A stretch of DNA of 64,000 bases from Micromonospora vinacea. GTDB taxonomy: Bacteria > Actinomycetota > Actinomycetes > Mycobacteriales > Micromonosporaceae. The notes under the pieces were generated by a model. That model was not told the DNA's origin, did not search any database, and worked only from the letters and a program-made list of their open reading frames with translations. Below, in pieces: positions 1-8,490 of the stretch (position 1 is the first letter of the stretch; each line of letters begins with the position of its first letter). The translations under genes were made by a program, and so were the position numbers. The stretch spans positions 4,650,001 through 4,714,000 of the forward strand of contig NZ_JADOTY010000001.1 in assembly GCF_015751785.1 (NCBI RefSeq), written 5' to 3'.

Positions 1-887
1 GAGCCGTCGAGACGCAGCTCGACCGGCAGCCCACCGCGGCGGACGCCCTCGACGAGCGTACGCAGCTGGGGGAGACCGGGGGCCGGCTCGCGCGGCCCGG
101 GTTCGCGACGCAGCGTGCCCAACGTGGCACGCAGCTCGGCCATGGCGCTGCCGCTCACCGAGTGGATCGCGGCCAGGGCGGCCTCGGCCTGGCCGGGCTC
201 GGCATCGGCAAGTGCCTCCCGCGCCACAGCCGATTGCAGGGTGATCACCGACATCGTGTGTCCCAGGGTGTCGTGCACCTCCCGGGCGATGCGCAGCCGC
301 TCGGCCTCGACCTGCCGGGCGGCCTCCCGGCGGCGCTCCTCGGCCGCCGAGGCGGCCTGCCGGGCCAGCGTGACCCGTAGCGAACGCCGGTTGCGGACGG
401 CGTCACCGAGAGCGATGACGGCGAGGATCAGGGCCGCCTCGGAGCCGAGACCCGCACCGATGACGACTGAGATGTCGTCTCCCTCGACGAGCCGGGCGAC
501 CACCGAGACGGCCAGCAGGCTCCCGCCGACGGCGGCGGCCGGGACCACCCGGCCCCGCTGGGCGGCTACGTAGAGGATGGCGGCGGCCGGGGCGGCCACG
601 CCGACCGGCGGCAACTCCAGCGCGTAGTAGCCGAGGATGCCGGCGGCCGTCGCCAGCAGCGCGGGAACGGTCCAACGCCGGGCCACCAGCAGCAGTACGG
701 CCCAACCGGCCCCGAATCCGCCGGCCAGCGCCGCCTGGGAGATCGGGGCGTCCTCGGTCACGACCGCCGCCGTGACCAGGCCCAGGATGGCCACAGCGAG
801 CAGCGCCTCGGTTCGGGTGGGTGAGGTGGCCTGCACGTCCGTGAGCCTAAGTCGGTGCGGGCCCGCGCCGCTGCCGTCCGCAGGCAT
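1..887 (-). CDS. NarL-type sensor histidine kinase, N-terminal part (runs off left edge)
   Basis: Membrane sensor kinase; 295 residues are visible before the gene leaves the window. Residues about 24-150 are a run of hydrophobic segments (roughly five or six membrane passes), followed by a charged coiled linker rich in Arg/Glu and then the HisKA_3 dimerisation box with REVHDTLGH, phospho-acceptor His205. The next helix (MAELRATLGTLRR) is typical of the family. The ATP-binding HATPase_c domain is not in the visible part. The frame is open throughout; the start is the ATG preceded by a G-rich stretch. It is divergent from the small membrane operon at 1032. Class assignment is secure; the stimulus is unknown. 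Confidence 0.85.
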   Translation of the reverse strand, partial: MPADGSGAGPHRLRLTDVQATSPTRTEALLAVAILGLVTAAVVTEDAPISQAALAGGFGAGWAVLLLVARRWTVPALLATAAGILGYYALELPPVGVAAPAAAILYVAAQRGRVVPAAAVGGSLLAVSVVARLVEGDDISVVIGAGLGSEAALILAVIALGDAVRNRRSLRVTLARQAASAAEERRREAARQVEAERLRIAREVHDTLGHTMSVITLQSAVAREALADAEPGQAEAALAAIHSVSGSAMAELRATLGTLRREPGPREPAPGLPQLRTLVEGVRRGGLPVELRLDG

Positions 888-1031
888 CACCCCCGCCCCC
901 GCACGTACGTCGAGAAGCGATGGCAGCTCGCGCGGCTGCGCGGCAGACGTCCCCGAGTTGGCGACCTAGCGTCGACGGCGACATCACAGAACGTGCCCGC
1001 ATGGGCTCGAAAACCAGGGAGAAGTACTGCT

Positions 1032-1544
1032 GTGTCCCGTATCAGGCTGACGTGGATCGTGCTCATCGTGCTCGTCTGGGCGGCGATGATGTCGTTTGGC
1101 GGGGTCGCCGCCGAGACCGTGATGCTCTACCCGAACATCTTCGGGGACGCACCCGCCTCGCTGGACCGGGCCCGTGAGTTCCTGGTCGCCGGAGGCCCGA
1201 GCGACTACTTCCCACCGCTGGGCGCCTCGGTCGTGTTGACGAGCCTCGCCGCGACCGCCCTCACGTGGCGCAATCGGCGACTGCGGTGGTACGTCGCTGC
1301 CGCCGCGGTGGTCTTCATCGCCTGCGAGTTCCTGTTCTCGGTGGTGTTCTTCTGGCCGCGCAACGAGATCATGTTCGTCGACCCGGTCGGCACGCACTCC
1401 CCGGAGTATCTTCGCCAGGTCGCTGAGGAGTTCGTCGCCGGCCACTGGGTGCGCCTCGCCGGCGGAGCGGTGACATCCGCGCTGGCATTCACCGCCCTGC
1501 TGCGCTTCGCCCGGGAAACCGCGCCGGTACGGGTCGAGCGATGA
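1032..1544 (+). CDS. Small four-helix membrane protein (DUF1772-like)
   Basis: A 170-residue integral membrane protein of unknown function. Hydrophobic segments lie near residues 6-25, 60-78, 88-110 and 140-160, with a soluble loop between the first two. Size and layout resemble DUF1772/anthrone-oxygenase-like proteins, but I see no diagnostic motif, so the family is only a suggestion. The GTG start is chosen because an AGGGAGAA ribosome-binding site lies 8 bases upstream and the signal-like first helix begins directly after it; a longer in-frame extension overlapping the kinase promoter lacks such support. It overlaps the next gene by four bases (ATGA), so the two are probably co-translated. 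Confidence 0.6.
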   Translation: MSRIRLTWIVLIVLVWAAMMSFGGVAAETVMLYPNIFGDAPASLDRAREFLVAGGPSDYFPPLGASVVLTSLAATALTWRNRRLRWYVAAAAVVFIACEFLFSVVFFWPRNEIMFVDPVGTHSPEYLRQVAEEFVAGHWVRLAGGAVTSALAFTALLRFARETAPVRVER

Positions 1545-2035
1545 GCGCCGGGCGTCGTACTCTCGGCTTCTCGTGGCCGGCCCTGGTCGCGCTCGCCGCG
1601 TTGGCCGCACCGCGGGTGGTCCTGCACGACCTGCACGTCGTGGAGGAAGGGCGGCCCGCCGCCCTGCTGCTCGCTGTCGTACCGCTGATCTGCTGGGTGG
1701 CCGCCGTGCTGTGGCGGCGTCCGTCGCGTCCGTTCCTGACCGTGGTGGTCATCGGGGCGATCCACGGTGTCCTTCTCGCGGTTGGTCACCAGCTTCTGTG
1801 GGACGAGGCGTTCGGTGCGGCCGGCCCGAGGCTCGGGGACATTGACCCGCGGGCGCAGGAAGCGGTCTTTCGGGTGGCGGCGGTGTTTTCCAGCCTCGTC
1901 ACCGGGGTCCTCACCGGGGTGGTGGCCGGGGCGTTGGCGGCGGTGCTGAGCCGGCTCGTCATCGGGCGGCAGCGCGCCGCCGGATCGGAACGGGCCGGGG
2001 GACGGCCGCCGGATGCGGCCGTCCCCCGGGGGTAG
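1541..2035 (+). CDS. Small four-helix membrane protein
   Basis: A 164-residue protein with four hydrophobic segments (about residues 10-24, 38-57, 64-83 and 108-133) and a basic C-terminal tail. No family recognised. Its ATG lies inside the stop of the preceding membrane protein (ATGA overlap), which suggests a two-protein membrane complex. The last codons are built into a strong GC-rich hairpin that probably ends transcription between this gene and the convergent sugar dehydrogenase. Confidence 0.6.
   Translation: MSAGRRTLGFSWPALVALAALAAPRVVLHDLHVVEEGRPAALLLAVVPLICWVAAVLWRRPSRPFLTVVVIGAIHGVLLAVGHQLLWDEAFGAAGPRLGDIDPRAQEAVFRVAAVFSSLVTGVLTGVVAGALAAVLSRLVIGRQRAAGSERAGGRPPDAAVPRG
1995..2029. 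terminator. GC-rich hairpin between convergent genes
   Basis: Perfect 15-bp stem (1995-2009 with 2015-2029, core GGGGGACGGCCGC) and a 5-base loop. It sits at the very 3' end of the 1541-2035 reading frame and 34 bases from the stop of the gene on the other strand. There is no U-tract, as is usual in actinomycetes. Confidence 0.6.
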
Positions 2036-2063
2036 CGCGGACGTCAAGGGCATGTCCCGAGGT

Positions 2064-3305
2064 TCAGCGGATCGTCGCCCCGCCGGTGGGGGTCGGCTGG
2101 ACCCGCTCGAACCGCACCTTGCTCAGCCATCCCGGGAGGTCACTGAGCACGTACAGCTCGCCGTTCACATCGGCGCCGAACGCCGTCGGCTGGGTGGGGA
2201 AGGTGCCGATCTCAGCGGAGTCGTAGCCACCCGTGGACTTGGGACGCACGGCGAACGCGCGGGTCGAGCAGTAGTCGCTCGCGATGTAGGTGCCCCGCGC
2301 CTCCGGGGTGACGGACCCCCGGTACACCAGGCCGCCGATGATGGAGCAGTTCTCCGTCATGTAGTGGTCGTATTCGACGACCGGGTCGGTCAGCCGCACA
2401 CCCGGCCGGCACTGCGTCTCGTCGAAGACCGGCGTGCCCTCTCGGCAGGACCAGCCGAGGTTCGCGCCACGCTGCGACGGGCGGACGTGGTTGATCTCCT
2501 CGATCAGGCCCTGGCCGACATCGCCGATCCACAGCGAGTTGTCGACCGGGTCGATGGAGAACTTCCACGGATTGCGCAGCCCGTAGACCCAGATTTCCGG
2601 ACGCGCGCCCGGCGTGCGGACGAACGGGTTGTCGTAGGGCACGCAGTAGGGCTTCCCCCCGCAGGAGCGGTTGACGTCGATTCGCAGAATCTTGCCGAGC
2701 AGGGTGCCCAGGTTCTGACCGGACTTGAACGGGTCGTTCGCGTAGCCACCGTCGCCAAGGGACCAGTAGAGGTAGCCGTCGCGGCCGAACGCCACCTGGC
2801 CGCCGTTGTGGTTGCCGTACTCGGCGTGCTCCTGGGTGAGCAGCACCTGCACCCGGTCGGGAGCGTTGATGGGCACCCGCGCCAGGGTCAGCGCGCCGGC
2901 CGGCAGGCTCGTGTACGCCACGTAGAGCATCCCGGTTCGCGCGAAGTTCGGCGCAGGCGTGATGCCGAGCAGGCCGCGCTCATTGTCCGACGCGTCGATC
3001 CGGGCGGTCAGGTCGATCACCGGGTCAGGTGCCAGGCCGGTGTCGGGGTGGTAGGAGCGGACGGTGCCGTTCTTCTCCGCGATCAACATCCGGCCGTCCG
3101 GCAGCCCGGTGATCGCGATCGGACGCTGCAGACCGAAAGCCACCCGTTCGGAAACCACGGTCAGCTCAGCAAGTGGCACAGCACGTTTGGATGGTCCGGC
3201 CGCAGCGGTGCCGGCCACCGGCGTCGGTGGCGACAGAGACGCAGCCAGGGCCAGAACGAGCAACCCGGCCAGCATGGCTGCCGGGCGACGACGTCGTCGT
3301 GACAT
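2064..3305 (-). CDS. Secreted PQQ-dependent aldose sugar dehydrogenase (GSDH family)
   Basis: A 413-residue exported beta-propeller enzyme expected to oxidise aldoses to lactones with PQQ. A basic N-terminus followed by a long hydrophobic segment forms a signal peptide. The GSDH fold is shown by LQRPIAITGLPDGRMLIAEK near the start of the mature protein, NERGLLGITPAPNF, GNHNGGQVAFGRDGYLYWSLGDGG (in two adjoining blocks) and GLRNPWKFSIDP, the classic order in soluble aldose dehydrogenases. The ATG at 3305 has GAGGAG upstream; a longer in-frame start is not supported. Several Cys residues in the second half may form disulfides. Converges on the membrane operon; no PQQ biosynthesis genes are in the window. 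Confidence 0.88.
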   Translation of the reverse strand: MSRRRRRPAAMLAGLLVLALAASLSPPTPVAGTAAAGPSKRAVPLAELTVVSERVAFGLQRPIAITGLPDGRMLIAEKNGTVRSYHPDTGLAPDPVIDLTARIDASDNERGLLGITPAPNFARTGMLYVAYTSLPAGALTLARVPINAPDRVQVLLTQEHAEYGNHNGGQVAFGRDGYLYWSLGDGGYANDPFKSGQNLGTLLGKILRIDVNRSCGGKPYCVPYDNPFVRTPGARPEIWVYGLRNPWKFSIDPVDNSLWIGDVGQGLIEEINHVRPSQRGANLGWSCREGTPVFDETQCRPGVRLTDPVVEYDHYMTENCSIIGGLVYRGSVTPEARGTYIASDYCSTRAFAVRPKSTGGYDSAEIGTFPTQPTAFGADVNGELYVLSDLPGWLSKVRFERVQPTPTGGATIR

Positions 3306-3459
3306 GTTCAGCTCCTCGAGCAGGTGGGTGGTGGACGCGGTCTGGGAGCGTTCCCACGATACATTGGCTCGAGTCGATGTCCAACGACGTCCTGTCAACT
3401 TCCGCTTCATTTCGCGGGTGACAGCGGGCGTTAGGGTGAGTTAGCGATCAATACGAACG

Positions 3460-3978
3460 GTGGTGCCGGTGAGTCTGATCCAGGCGGGTGTCACCGCGAC
3501 GACGACAATGCTGGCCGTCCTGATCGGTGGGTGGCTCACCGTCCGGGCTCAGGACCGGCTGTGGCGGCGCGACCAGGATCGACAGTGGCGGGACATCCGG
3601 CTGAACGCGTACACCGACTTCATCGGTGCGGTCCGGGAGTACGTGGCCCACGTCCTCAACCCGGCCGCCCACATCACAGCAGTGCCGCGCCCGCGTGATC
3701 CGGGTGATCTCATGCCGTTCTTCGACGACGAGGGCAGCCGCTACCGGGAGCGACTGGAGAGCACCAAGACCGCGCTTCGGCTGGTGGCCGGTCACGTCGA
3801 GGTGGTGAGCGGTTCGTCGGAGCTGGTGCGCCAGGCCCGGCTTCTGGCGGCCGCGCGAGCGGACAGCGACGCCGAGGCGTTGCCCGCCGATCGGTTCGAC
3901 GCCCTCTGGGAGGCCGAGCGCCGATTCATCGAGGTGGCCCGGGCCGAACTCGGCCTGCCCTCCGCGTTCGTGCCATGA
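3460..3978 (+). CDS. Hypothetical protein with N-terminal membrane anchor
   Basis: A 172-residue protein. One hydrophobic helix (about residues 6-26) is followed by a charged, largely helical domain that looks cytoplasmic or coiled-coil (RAQDRLWRRDQDRQWRD). No family recognised. Three in-frame GTG codons lie within the first four positions and none has a clear ribosome-binding site, so the exact start is uncertain. Divergent from the sugar dehydrogenase. Similar short anchored helical proteins are common in actinomycetes and have no assigned role. Confidence 0.5.
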   Translation: MVPVSLIQAGVTATTTMLAVLIGGWLTVRAQDRLWRRDQDRQWRDIRLNAYTDFIGAVREYVAHVLNPAAHITAVPRPRDPGDLMPFFDDEGSRYRERLESTKTALRLVAGHVEVVSGSSELVRQARLLAAARADSDAEALPADRFDALWEAERRFIEVARAELGLPSAFVP

Positions 3979-4086
3979 GCCGTCAATAACCGTCCTCACG
4001 GCCACGCCAGACGAAGCAGCGACCCTCGTCGAGGGGTCGGATGACGTGCGGGGCGAAGGTCTTCCGGCGACATGGGTGAAGCGGGG

Positions 4087-4518
4087 TCAGTGGCCCTTTC
4101 CCCGACGATCGGGCAGGGCGTACCAGCTGCCTGCCTGCACTTCCAACAGTTCACCAGTGCTGGCGAGGTGAGAGCACGCTGTGCGTAGCTCCTCGACCGA
4201 GGGCCCGGCGTCCGACTGTTCGTCGAGGAACCATCGGATCCGCCAGGCGTCGAACGCCTCAACATCACCGACCAGATCGACGTCGACCACCCGGCCCACC
4301 TCATCAGTCATCTGACAGCCGGCGCCGTGGATCGCGTACTCGACGCCCGTGCTCGACATGCCCGCTCGCGGCAACGTTCGCTTGTGCCTCACCGCCGTCA
4401 TCAGGTCCTTGATGCCGCTGACGTCTGGATAGGCATCGAACAAGCGCGACTGGATGTGCCGCAAAGCGACGGCGTAGCGTCGAACCGCGGCGATCGCCAG
4501 CTCAGATTCCTCGCCCAT
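4087..4518 (-). CDS. DUF6896-like hypothetical protein
   Basis: A 143-residue soluble protein. Its central part (YAIHGAGCQM then a DVDLVGDVEAFDAWRIRWF segment) resembles the DUF6896 pattern of a His-Gly-x-Gly-Cys turn followed by acidic beta-strands and an FDAWR motif; function unknown. The ATG at 4518 starts the protein with a helical segment; the frame stays open far upstream only because it runs antisense to the LtrA gene. It is divergent from LtrA with about 115 bases between starts. Family call is by eye and moderately sure. Confidence 0.6.
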   Translation of the reverse strand: MGEESELAIAAVRRYAVALRHIQSRLFDAYPDVSGIKDLMTAVRHKRTLPRAGMSSTGVEYAIHGAGCQMTDEVGRVVDVDLVGDVEAFDAWRIRWFLDEQSDAGPSVEELRTACSHLASTGELLEVQAGSWYALPDRRGKGH

Positions 4519-4632
4519 AGCGCCAGTATGACCTTGGTTCCGCGGGCGTTTGGTGGTCAAGGGCGCCTGACGGCCGACGCAACTCCACTGGCGGCCGGCT
4601 CGTTGGTAGCACGGGGCGGACGGAGGCGGACG

Positions 4633-5868
4633 ATGGCGGCGGGGCGGGGTGCCGAACTGCTGCGCCCTCCGATGAGTTCGGGTCGGGCGACCTTCCTGGA
4701 GCTGTTCTTCGATCTGGCCTTCGTCGTGGCCCTCACCCGGGTCTCGCAACGATTCGCCGGTCTCAGCGATGACACCGGCTGGGCGCTCGTCAACGGGTTC
4801 GGGCGTACCCTGCTGCTCTTTTTGGCGCTCTGGTTGATCTGGTCGCACACCGCGTGGATCACCAGTCGGTACGAACCGGAGCAGCCGATCATTCAGGCCG
4901 TCGTGGTTGGCACCATGTTCGCCGGCCTGATCATGGCGGTGACGCTGCCGCGCGCCATGGAGGAGCGAGCGCTGCCGTTCGCGGTCGCGTATCTGATGGT
5001 GATGGTGGTGCGGCCGCTCGTGGTGGCCGTCGCGCTGCGTGGCCATCCGCGACGGCTGGTGCCGTTCCGGCTTGTCGTGTGGGCGTTGGCGAGCGCCCCG
5101 CTGTGGCTGGTCGGCGCGTTGGGCCCGGATCACCTCCGCCTGCCGCTGTGGGTTGTCGCCCTCGCTGTCGACTACCTCGCCTGGACACTGGGCTGGCCGC
5201 TGCCGTGGTTCGGGGTCTCGAAGATAGGTCGGTGGCGGATCGCAGGGACTCATCTCGCGGACCGTTATCAGCAGATGTTCCTCATCGCGCTGGGTGAGTC
5301 GATTCTGGTCATCGGCGTGGTCTTCAGCGGCGCGGACTACTCCGCGGAGCGGGCCGCCGCCTTCGCTGTCGCGTTCGCCACCAGCGCGCTGCTCTGGCGG
5401 ATCTACTTCTACCGTGCCGGTCTGCTGTTGACGGAGGCGTTCGGCCGGGCGGGTATGCCCGGCCGGCTGGGTGCGGTGTCGGAGCGGACGCATCTGTTGA
5501 TCGTGCTCAGCGTGCTCGTCACGGCGGTGGGCTACGAGTTGGTGATCGATCATCCGTTCGGGCAGCCGCGGCCCAGTTGGCTGCTGTTCGTGGTGGGTGG
5601 TCCGATGCTCTTCCTCGTCGCCCGGATGCGGATGGAGCACGAGATTCTCGGCCAGGTCTCCCGATCCCAGATCGTCGGCTTGGCCGCCCTGTTGCTGTCC
5701 ACGCCGGTGTTGATCCACTGGGCGCCGATGGTCGGGCTGAGCGTGGTGGTCGGAGTGCTGGCCCTGGTCGCGTTCCTCGGTGCGCTGGGAAGGCGAGGCC
5801 AGCCGCTGGAGGTTCCCGCCTCGCCGATCGGACGGGACACGTCCGGAGATCGGGACTCCGAGGCGTGA
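4633..5868 (+). CDS. ltrA: Low-temperature requirement A family membrane protein
   Basis: A 411-residue polytopic membrane protein of the LtrA family (about ten to twelve helices). The family hallmark is visible at the N-terminus as ATFLELFFDLAFVVALTRVS, followed by a long hydrophobic body with RYQQMFLIALGESILVIG in the middle, a conserved LtrA segment. The role in actinomycetes is not established; the Listeria member was linked to growth in the cold. The ATG at 4633 has GGAGG seven bases upstream and fits the family N-terminus, whereas the frame extends upstream into antisense sequence. It stands alone between unrelated genes. Confidence 0.85.
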   Translation: MAAGRGAELLRPPMSSGRATFLELFFDLAFVVALTRVSQRFAGLSDDTGWALVNGFGRTLLLFLALWLIWSHTAWITSRYEPEQPIIQAVVVGTMFAGLIMAVTLPRAMEERALPFAVAYLMVMVVRPLVVAVALRGHPRRLVPFRLVVWALASAPLWLVGALGPDHLRLPLWVVALAVDYLAWTLGWPLPWFGVSKIGRWRIAGTHLADRYQQMFLIALGESILVIGVVFSGADYSAERAAAFAVAFATSALLWRIYFYRAGLLLTEAFGRAGMPGRLGAVSERTHLLIVLSVLVTAVGYELVIDHPFGQPRPSWLLFVVGGPMLFLVARMRMEHEILGQVSRSQIVGLAALLLSTPVLIHWAPMVGLSVVVGVLALVAFLGALGRRGQPLEVPASPIGRDTSGDRDSEA

Positions 5869-5970
5869 CGCGGCGGTCGTGCGCCCCTGTTGGGCGTAAA
5901 TGCCCCGGAGAGGCGCGTACCGCCCGTTCAGGTCGTACCGGCACTGCTTCCACGCGCATCACGACGAGAT

Positions 5971-5984
5971 AGAACGGTCGGTAT
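5971..5984. promoter_or_regulatory. Degenerate TetR-type operator (site O1)
   Basis: AGAACGGTCGGTAT, an imperfect copy of the palindrome at 6023-6036, located at the upstream edge of the -35 box of the EthD-operon promoter. Only the first half-site is intact. Confidence 0.4.
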
Positions 5985-6012
5985 TGACGGCAGGGGTTTC
6001 CGGCAGTACGGT
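5984..6012 (+). promoter_or_regulatory. Probable promoter of the EthD operon
   Basis: TTGACG (5984-5989), 17-base spacer, TACGGT (6007-6012). The start of transcription would fall near 6019, so the operator at 6021-6036 would block initiation, a classic repressor arrangement. Confidence 0.5.
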
Positions 6013-6020
6013 TCTCAGGG

Positions 6021-6036
6021 ACAGAACGTTCGTTCT
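6021..6036. promoter_or_regulatory. TetR-type operator (site O2)
   Basis: ACAGAACGTTCGTTCT with inverted arms AGAACG / CGTTCT around a 2-base spacer. It matches 15 of 16 bases with the site in front of the tetR-like gene at 9178-9193, which makes that regulator the obvious ligand-controlled repressor of this operon. Confidence 0.65.
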
Positions 6037-6081
6037 ACCCGGTGTCAGCCGGGTGTGCGGCTGTGCCTGAAGGAGACCGCC

Positions 6082-6381
6082 ATGCCTACCAAGATCACCC
6101 TCGTCATCGGCAACCCCGCCGACCCCGACGAGTTCGAGAAGCTCTACGCCGACGTACGCCGGGCCGCCGAGACGTTCCCGAAGCTTCAGCGGGTCGAGTC
6201 GGCCAAGGTGTGGCCGAAGGAGGACGGCACGCCCACTCCCGCGTACCGGACGCTCGACCTGTACTTCGCCAGCTACGAGGACGCCTCCGCCGCAGTCGCG
6301 ACGCCCGCTGCCGGTGCCGTCTTCGGTGGACTCCAGGGTGCTCAGGTGGAGATCACGGGGCTGTTCTCAGACATCGAGTAG
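6082..6381 (+). CDS. EthD-like small protein
   Basis: A 99-residue dimeric alpha+beta-barrel type protein of the EthD family. Visible features are the N-terminal strand TKITLVIGNPADPDEFEKLY, the middle segment with a Tyr-Arg-Thr-Leu strand (YRTLDLYFASYED) and the Ala-rich helix SAAVATPAAGAV, in the order usual for EthD proteins. Members are small oxygenase- or stress-associated proteins found next to degradation genes; no defined reaction. The ATG follows AAGGAGA. It is the first gene of a three-gene operon under two TetR-type operators. Confidence 0.75.
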   Translation: MPTKITLVIGNPADPDEFEKLYADVRRAAETFPKLQRVESAKVWPKEDGTPTPAYRTLDLYFASYEDASAAVATPAAGAVFGGLQGAQVEITGLFSDIE

Positions 6382-6451
6382 CACGCCGTCCCGTCCCGGC
6401 GGTAGCCCGCACCCCCGCTGGGCGTCCCTTCACCCCTGAACCACCGAGAGG

Positions 6452-7015
6452 ATGACCATGACCACCGTTGCCGTTCCCGGCATCTCGACGACGGCCGCTG
6501 CTCTGCGGCGGCTGTACTTCGGTCGCTTCGCCTTCGCAATCGTCTGGGCTGCCGTGACGCTCCCGCTCGCCAAGCACCTCAACCCCCTCACCGCCGCGCT
6601 GCTCGTGATCTACCCGCTGTTCGACGTGGCCGCCGCCATCGTCGATGTCCGCGCGTCGCGGGCCACCGGATCGCCCACCCTGCTGTACGTGAACGTCGCG
6701 ATCAGCCTGCTCGCCGCGGTGGGCCTGGGCATCGCCGGCGCGTCCGGCATCCCGGCGGTCCTGCGCGTCTGGGGCGCCTGGGCGGTCGTGGCCGGGCTGG
6801 TTCAGCTGATCGTGGGCGTCACCCGCCGCAGGATGGGCGGCCAGTGGCCGATGATCATCAGCGGCGGCATCTCCGTCGTCGCCGGTGGGTCGTTCTTCGC
6901 GGCCGCCTCCGCTGACAACCCGGCGCTGACCAACGCCATCGGCTACGCCATCCCCGGCGCCATCTTCTTCCTCATCGCGGCCATCCGCCTCGGCCGCGCC
7001 GCGAAGGAGAACTGA
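6452..7015 (+). CDS. Multi-pass membrane protein (DUF308/HdeD-like)
   Basis: A 187-residue membrane protein with about six hydrophobic segments in pairs, resembling DUF308/HdeD-type proteins; no catalytic motif. Two in-frame ATGs occur at the start: the second, at 6458, has the better spacing from GAGAGG and would give 185 residues. It lies between the EthD-like gene and the FAD enzyme, which begins one base after its stop, so the three are probably one transcript. Role unknown; possibly an accessory of the redox enzyme. Confidence 0.6.
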   Translation: MTMTTVAVPGISTTAAALRRLYFGRFAFAIVWAAVTLPLAKHLNPLTAALLVIYPLFDVAAAIVDVRASRATGSPTLLYVNVAISLLAAVGLGIAGASGIPAVLRVWGAWAVVAGLVQLIVGVTRRRMGGQWPMIISGGISVVAGGSFFAAASADNPALTNAIGYAIPGAIFFLIAAIRLGRAAKEN

Positions 7016-7016
7016 C

Positions 7017-8456
7017 GTGCAGAACGCCACGTACGACGTCATTGTCATCGGCGCGGGGCCGGTGGGGGAGAACGTCGCCGACCGCGTCGTGCGGGGCGGC
7101 CTGACCGCCGCGATCGTCGAGCGGGAACTGGTGGGGGGTGAGTGCTCCTACTGGGCCTGCATGCCGACCAAGGCGTTGCTGCGCAGCCAGACGGCGCTCC
7201 GGGCGGCACGCCAACTGCCCGGTGCGCGCGAGGCGGTGACCGGCGAGCTGGACGCGGCGGCCGTGCTGCGCCGCCGGGACTCCTTCGCCTCGCACTGGAA
7301 GGACGACGGGCAGGTGTCCTGGCTGGACTCGACCGGGATCGCGCTGTACCGGGGTCAGGGGCGGATCGGCTCCGACCGGATTGTCGAGGTGGCCGGCGCG
7401 GACGGCACCACCACCTCGCTCACCGCCCGACACGCTGTCGTCGTCGCCACCGGAAGTAGCGCCCTGGTGCCGGACATCGCCGGTCTGCGCGAGGCGGCAC
7501 CGTGGACCAGCCGTGAAGCAGCCGCCGCGAGCGAGGTTCCCGGCCGGCTCGCCATCATCGGTGGTGGCGTGGTGGCCTCGGAGATGGCGACCGCGTACAC
7601 CGGCCTCGGATCGGCGGTGACGGTGCTCGCGCGGGACGGAGTGCTCACTCTGGCGGAGCCGTTCGTCGGCGAGCGGGTCACGCAGTCCCTGCGGGAAGCT
7701 GGCGTGTCGGTTCGTCTCGGTGTCGAGGCCACGTCGGTGAGCCGCGACGGTGACGGCACTGTGCACATCACGCTCACCGACGGCGAGCAGGTCGAGGCCG
7801 ACGAAATCCTCGTCGCGATCGGCCGTACGCCGAACACGCACGACGTCGGCCTCGACCGGATCGGCCTGAAGCCGGGTGCCTGGCTCACCGTCGACGACAC
7901 CCTGCGGGTGGTCGACGGTGCCGGCGCGTTGATCGGCGACGGATGGCTGTACGCGGCCGGGGACGTCAACCGGCGTGTGCTCCTGACCCACCAGGGCAAG
8001 TACCAGGGTCGCGCGGTGGGCGACGTGATCGTGGCACGGGCCACTGGAGAAATGACGGACGACCGCCCGTGGGGTCGGCACGTCGCCACCGCCGACGAGC
8101 GCGCCGTGCCGCAGGTCGTCTTCACCGACCCGGAGGTCGCGTCGGTGGGGCTGACCGCAGCCGCCGCCGAGGCTGCCGGACTGCGGATCCGGGTCGTCGA
8201 CTACGACCTGGCCGCGGTCGCCGGGGCCGCGCTGCACGCCGACGGCTACCAGGGGCATGCCCGGATGGTGGTGGACGAGGACCGGAGGGTGATCGTCGGC
8301 CTCACCCTCGTCGGCCCGGACGTCGCGGAGCTGATCCACGCCGCGACGATCGCCATCGTCGGTGAGGTCCCACTGGAGCGCCTGTGGCACGCCGTGCCCG
8401 CGTACCCGACAGTCAGCGAGGTCTGGCTGCGCCTGCTGGAGGCGTACGGCCGCTGA
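7017..8456 (+). CDS. FAD/NAD(P) pyridine-nucleotide-disulfide oxidoreductase
   Basis: A 479-residue flavoprotein of the dihydrolipoamide dehydrogenase / mercuric reductase group. The FAD Rossmann motif GAGPVGENVADRV is at residues 11-23. The redox disulfide is C43-SYWA-C48 (GGECSYWACMPTK). The NAD(P) motif is IIGGGVVASEMA near residue 180, and the C-terminal dimerisation domain follows. In lipoamide dehydrogenases the latter carries a catalytic His in HPTxSE; here the same place reads Y463-PTVSE, so the reaction may differ from classic lipoamide or glutathione reduction. GTG start right after the upstream stop. Co-transcribed with the EthD-like gene and probably TetR-controlled. Confidence 0.85.
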   Translation: MQNATYDVIVIGAGPVGENVADRVVRGGLTAAIVERELVGGECSYWACMPTKALLRSQTALRAARQLPGAREAVTGELDAAAVLRRRDSFASHWKDDGQVSWLDSTGIALYRGQGRIGSDRIVEVAGADGTTTSLTARHAVVVATGSSALVPDIAGLREAAPWTSREAAAASEVPGRLAIIGGGVVASEMATAYTGLGSAVTVLARDGVLTLAEPFVGERVTQSLREAGVSVRLGVEATSVSRDGDGTVHITLTDGEQVEADEILVAIGRTPNTHDVGLDRIGLKPGAWLTVDDTLRVVDGAGALIGDGWLYAAGDVNRRVLLTHQGKYQGRAVGDVIVARATGEMTDDRPWGRHVATADERAVPQVVFTDPEVASVGLTAAAAEAAGLRIRVVDYDLAAVAGAALHADGYQGHARMVVDEDRRVIVGLTLVGPDVAELIHAATIAIVGEVPLERLWHAVPAYPTVSEVWLRLLEAYGR

Positions 8457-8490
8457 CCTGAGCCGTGCGGCCGCCGGCGCCATCGCCGAT

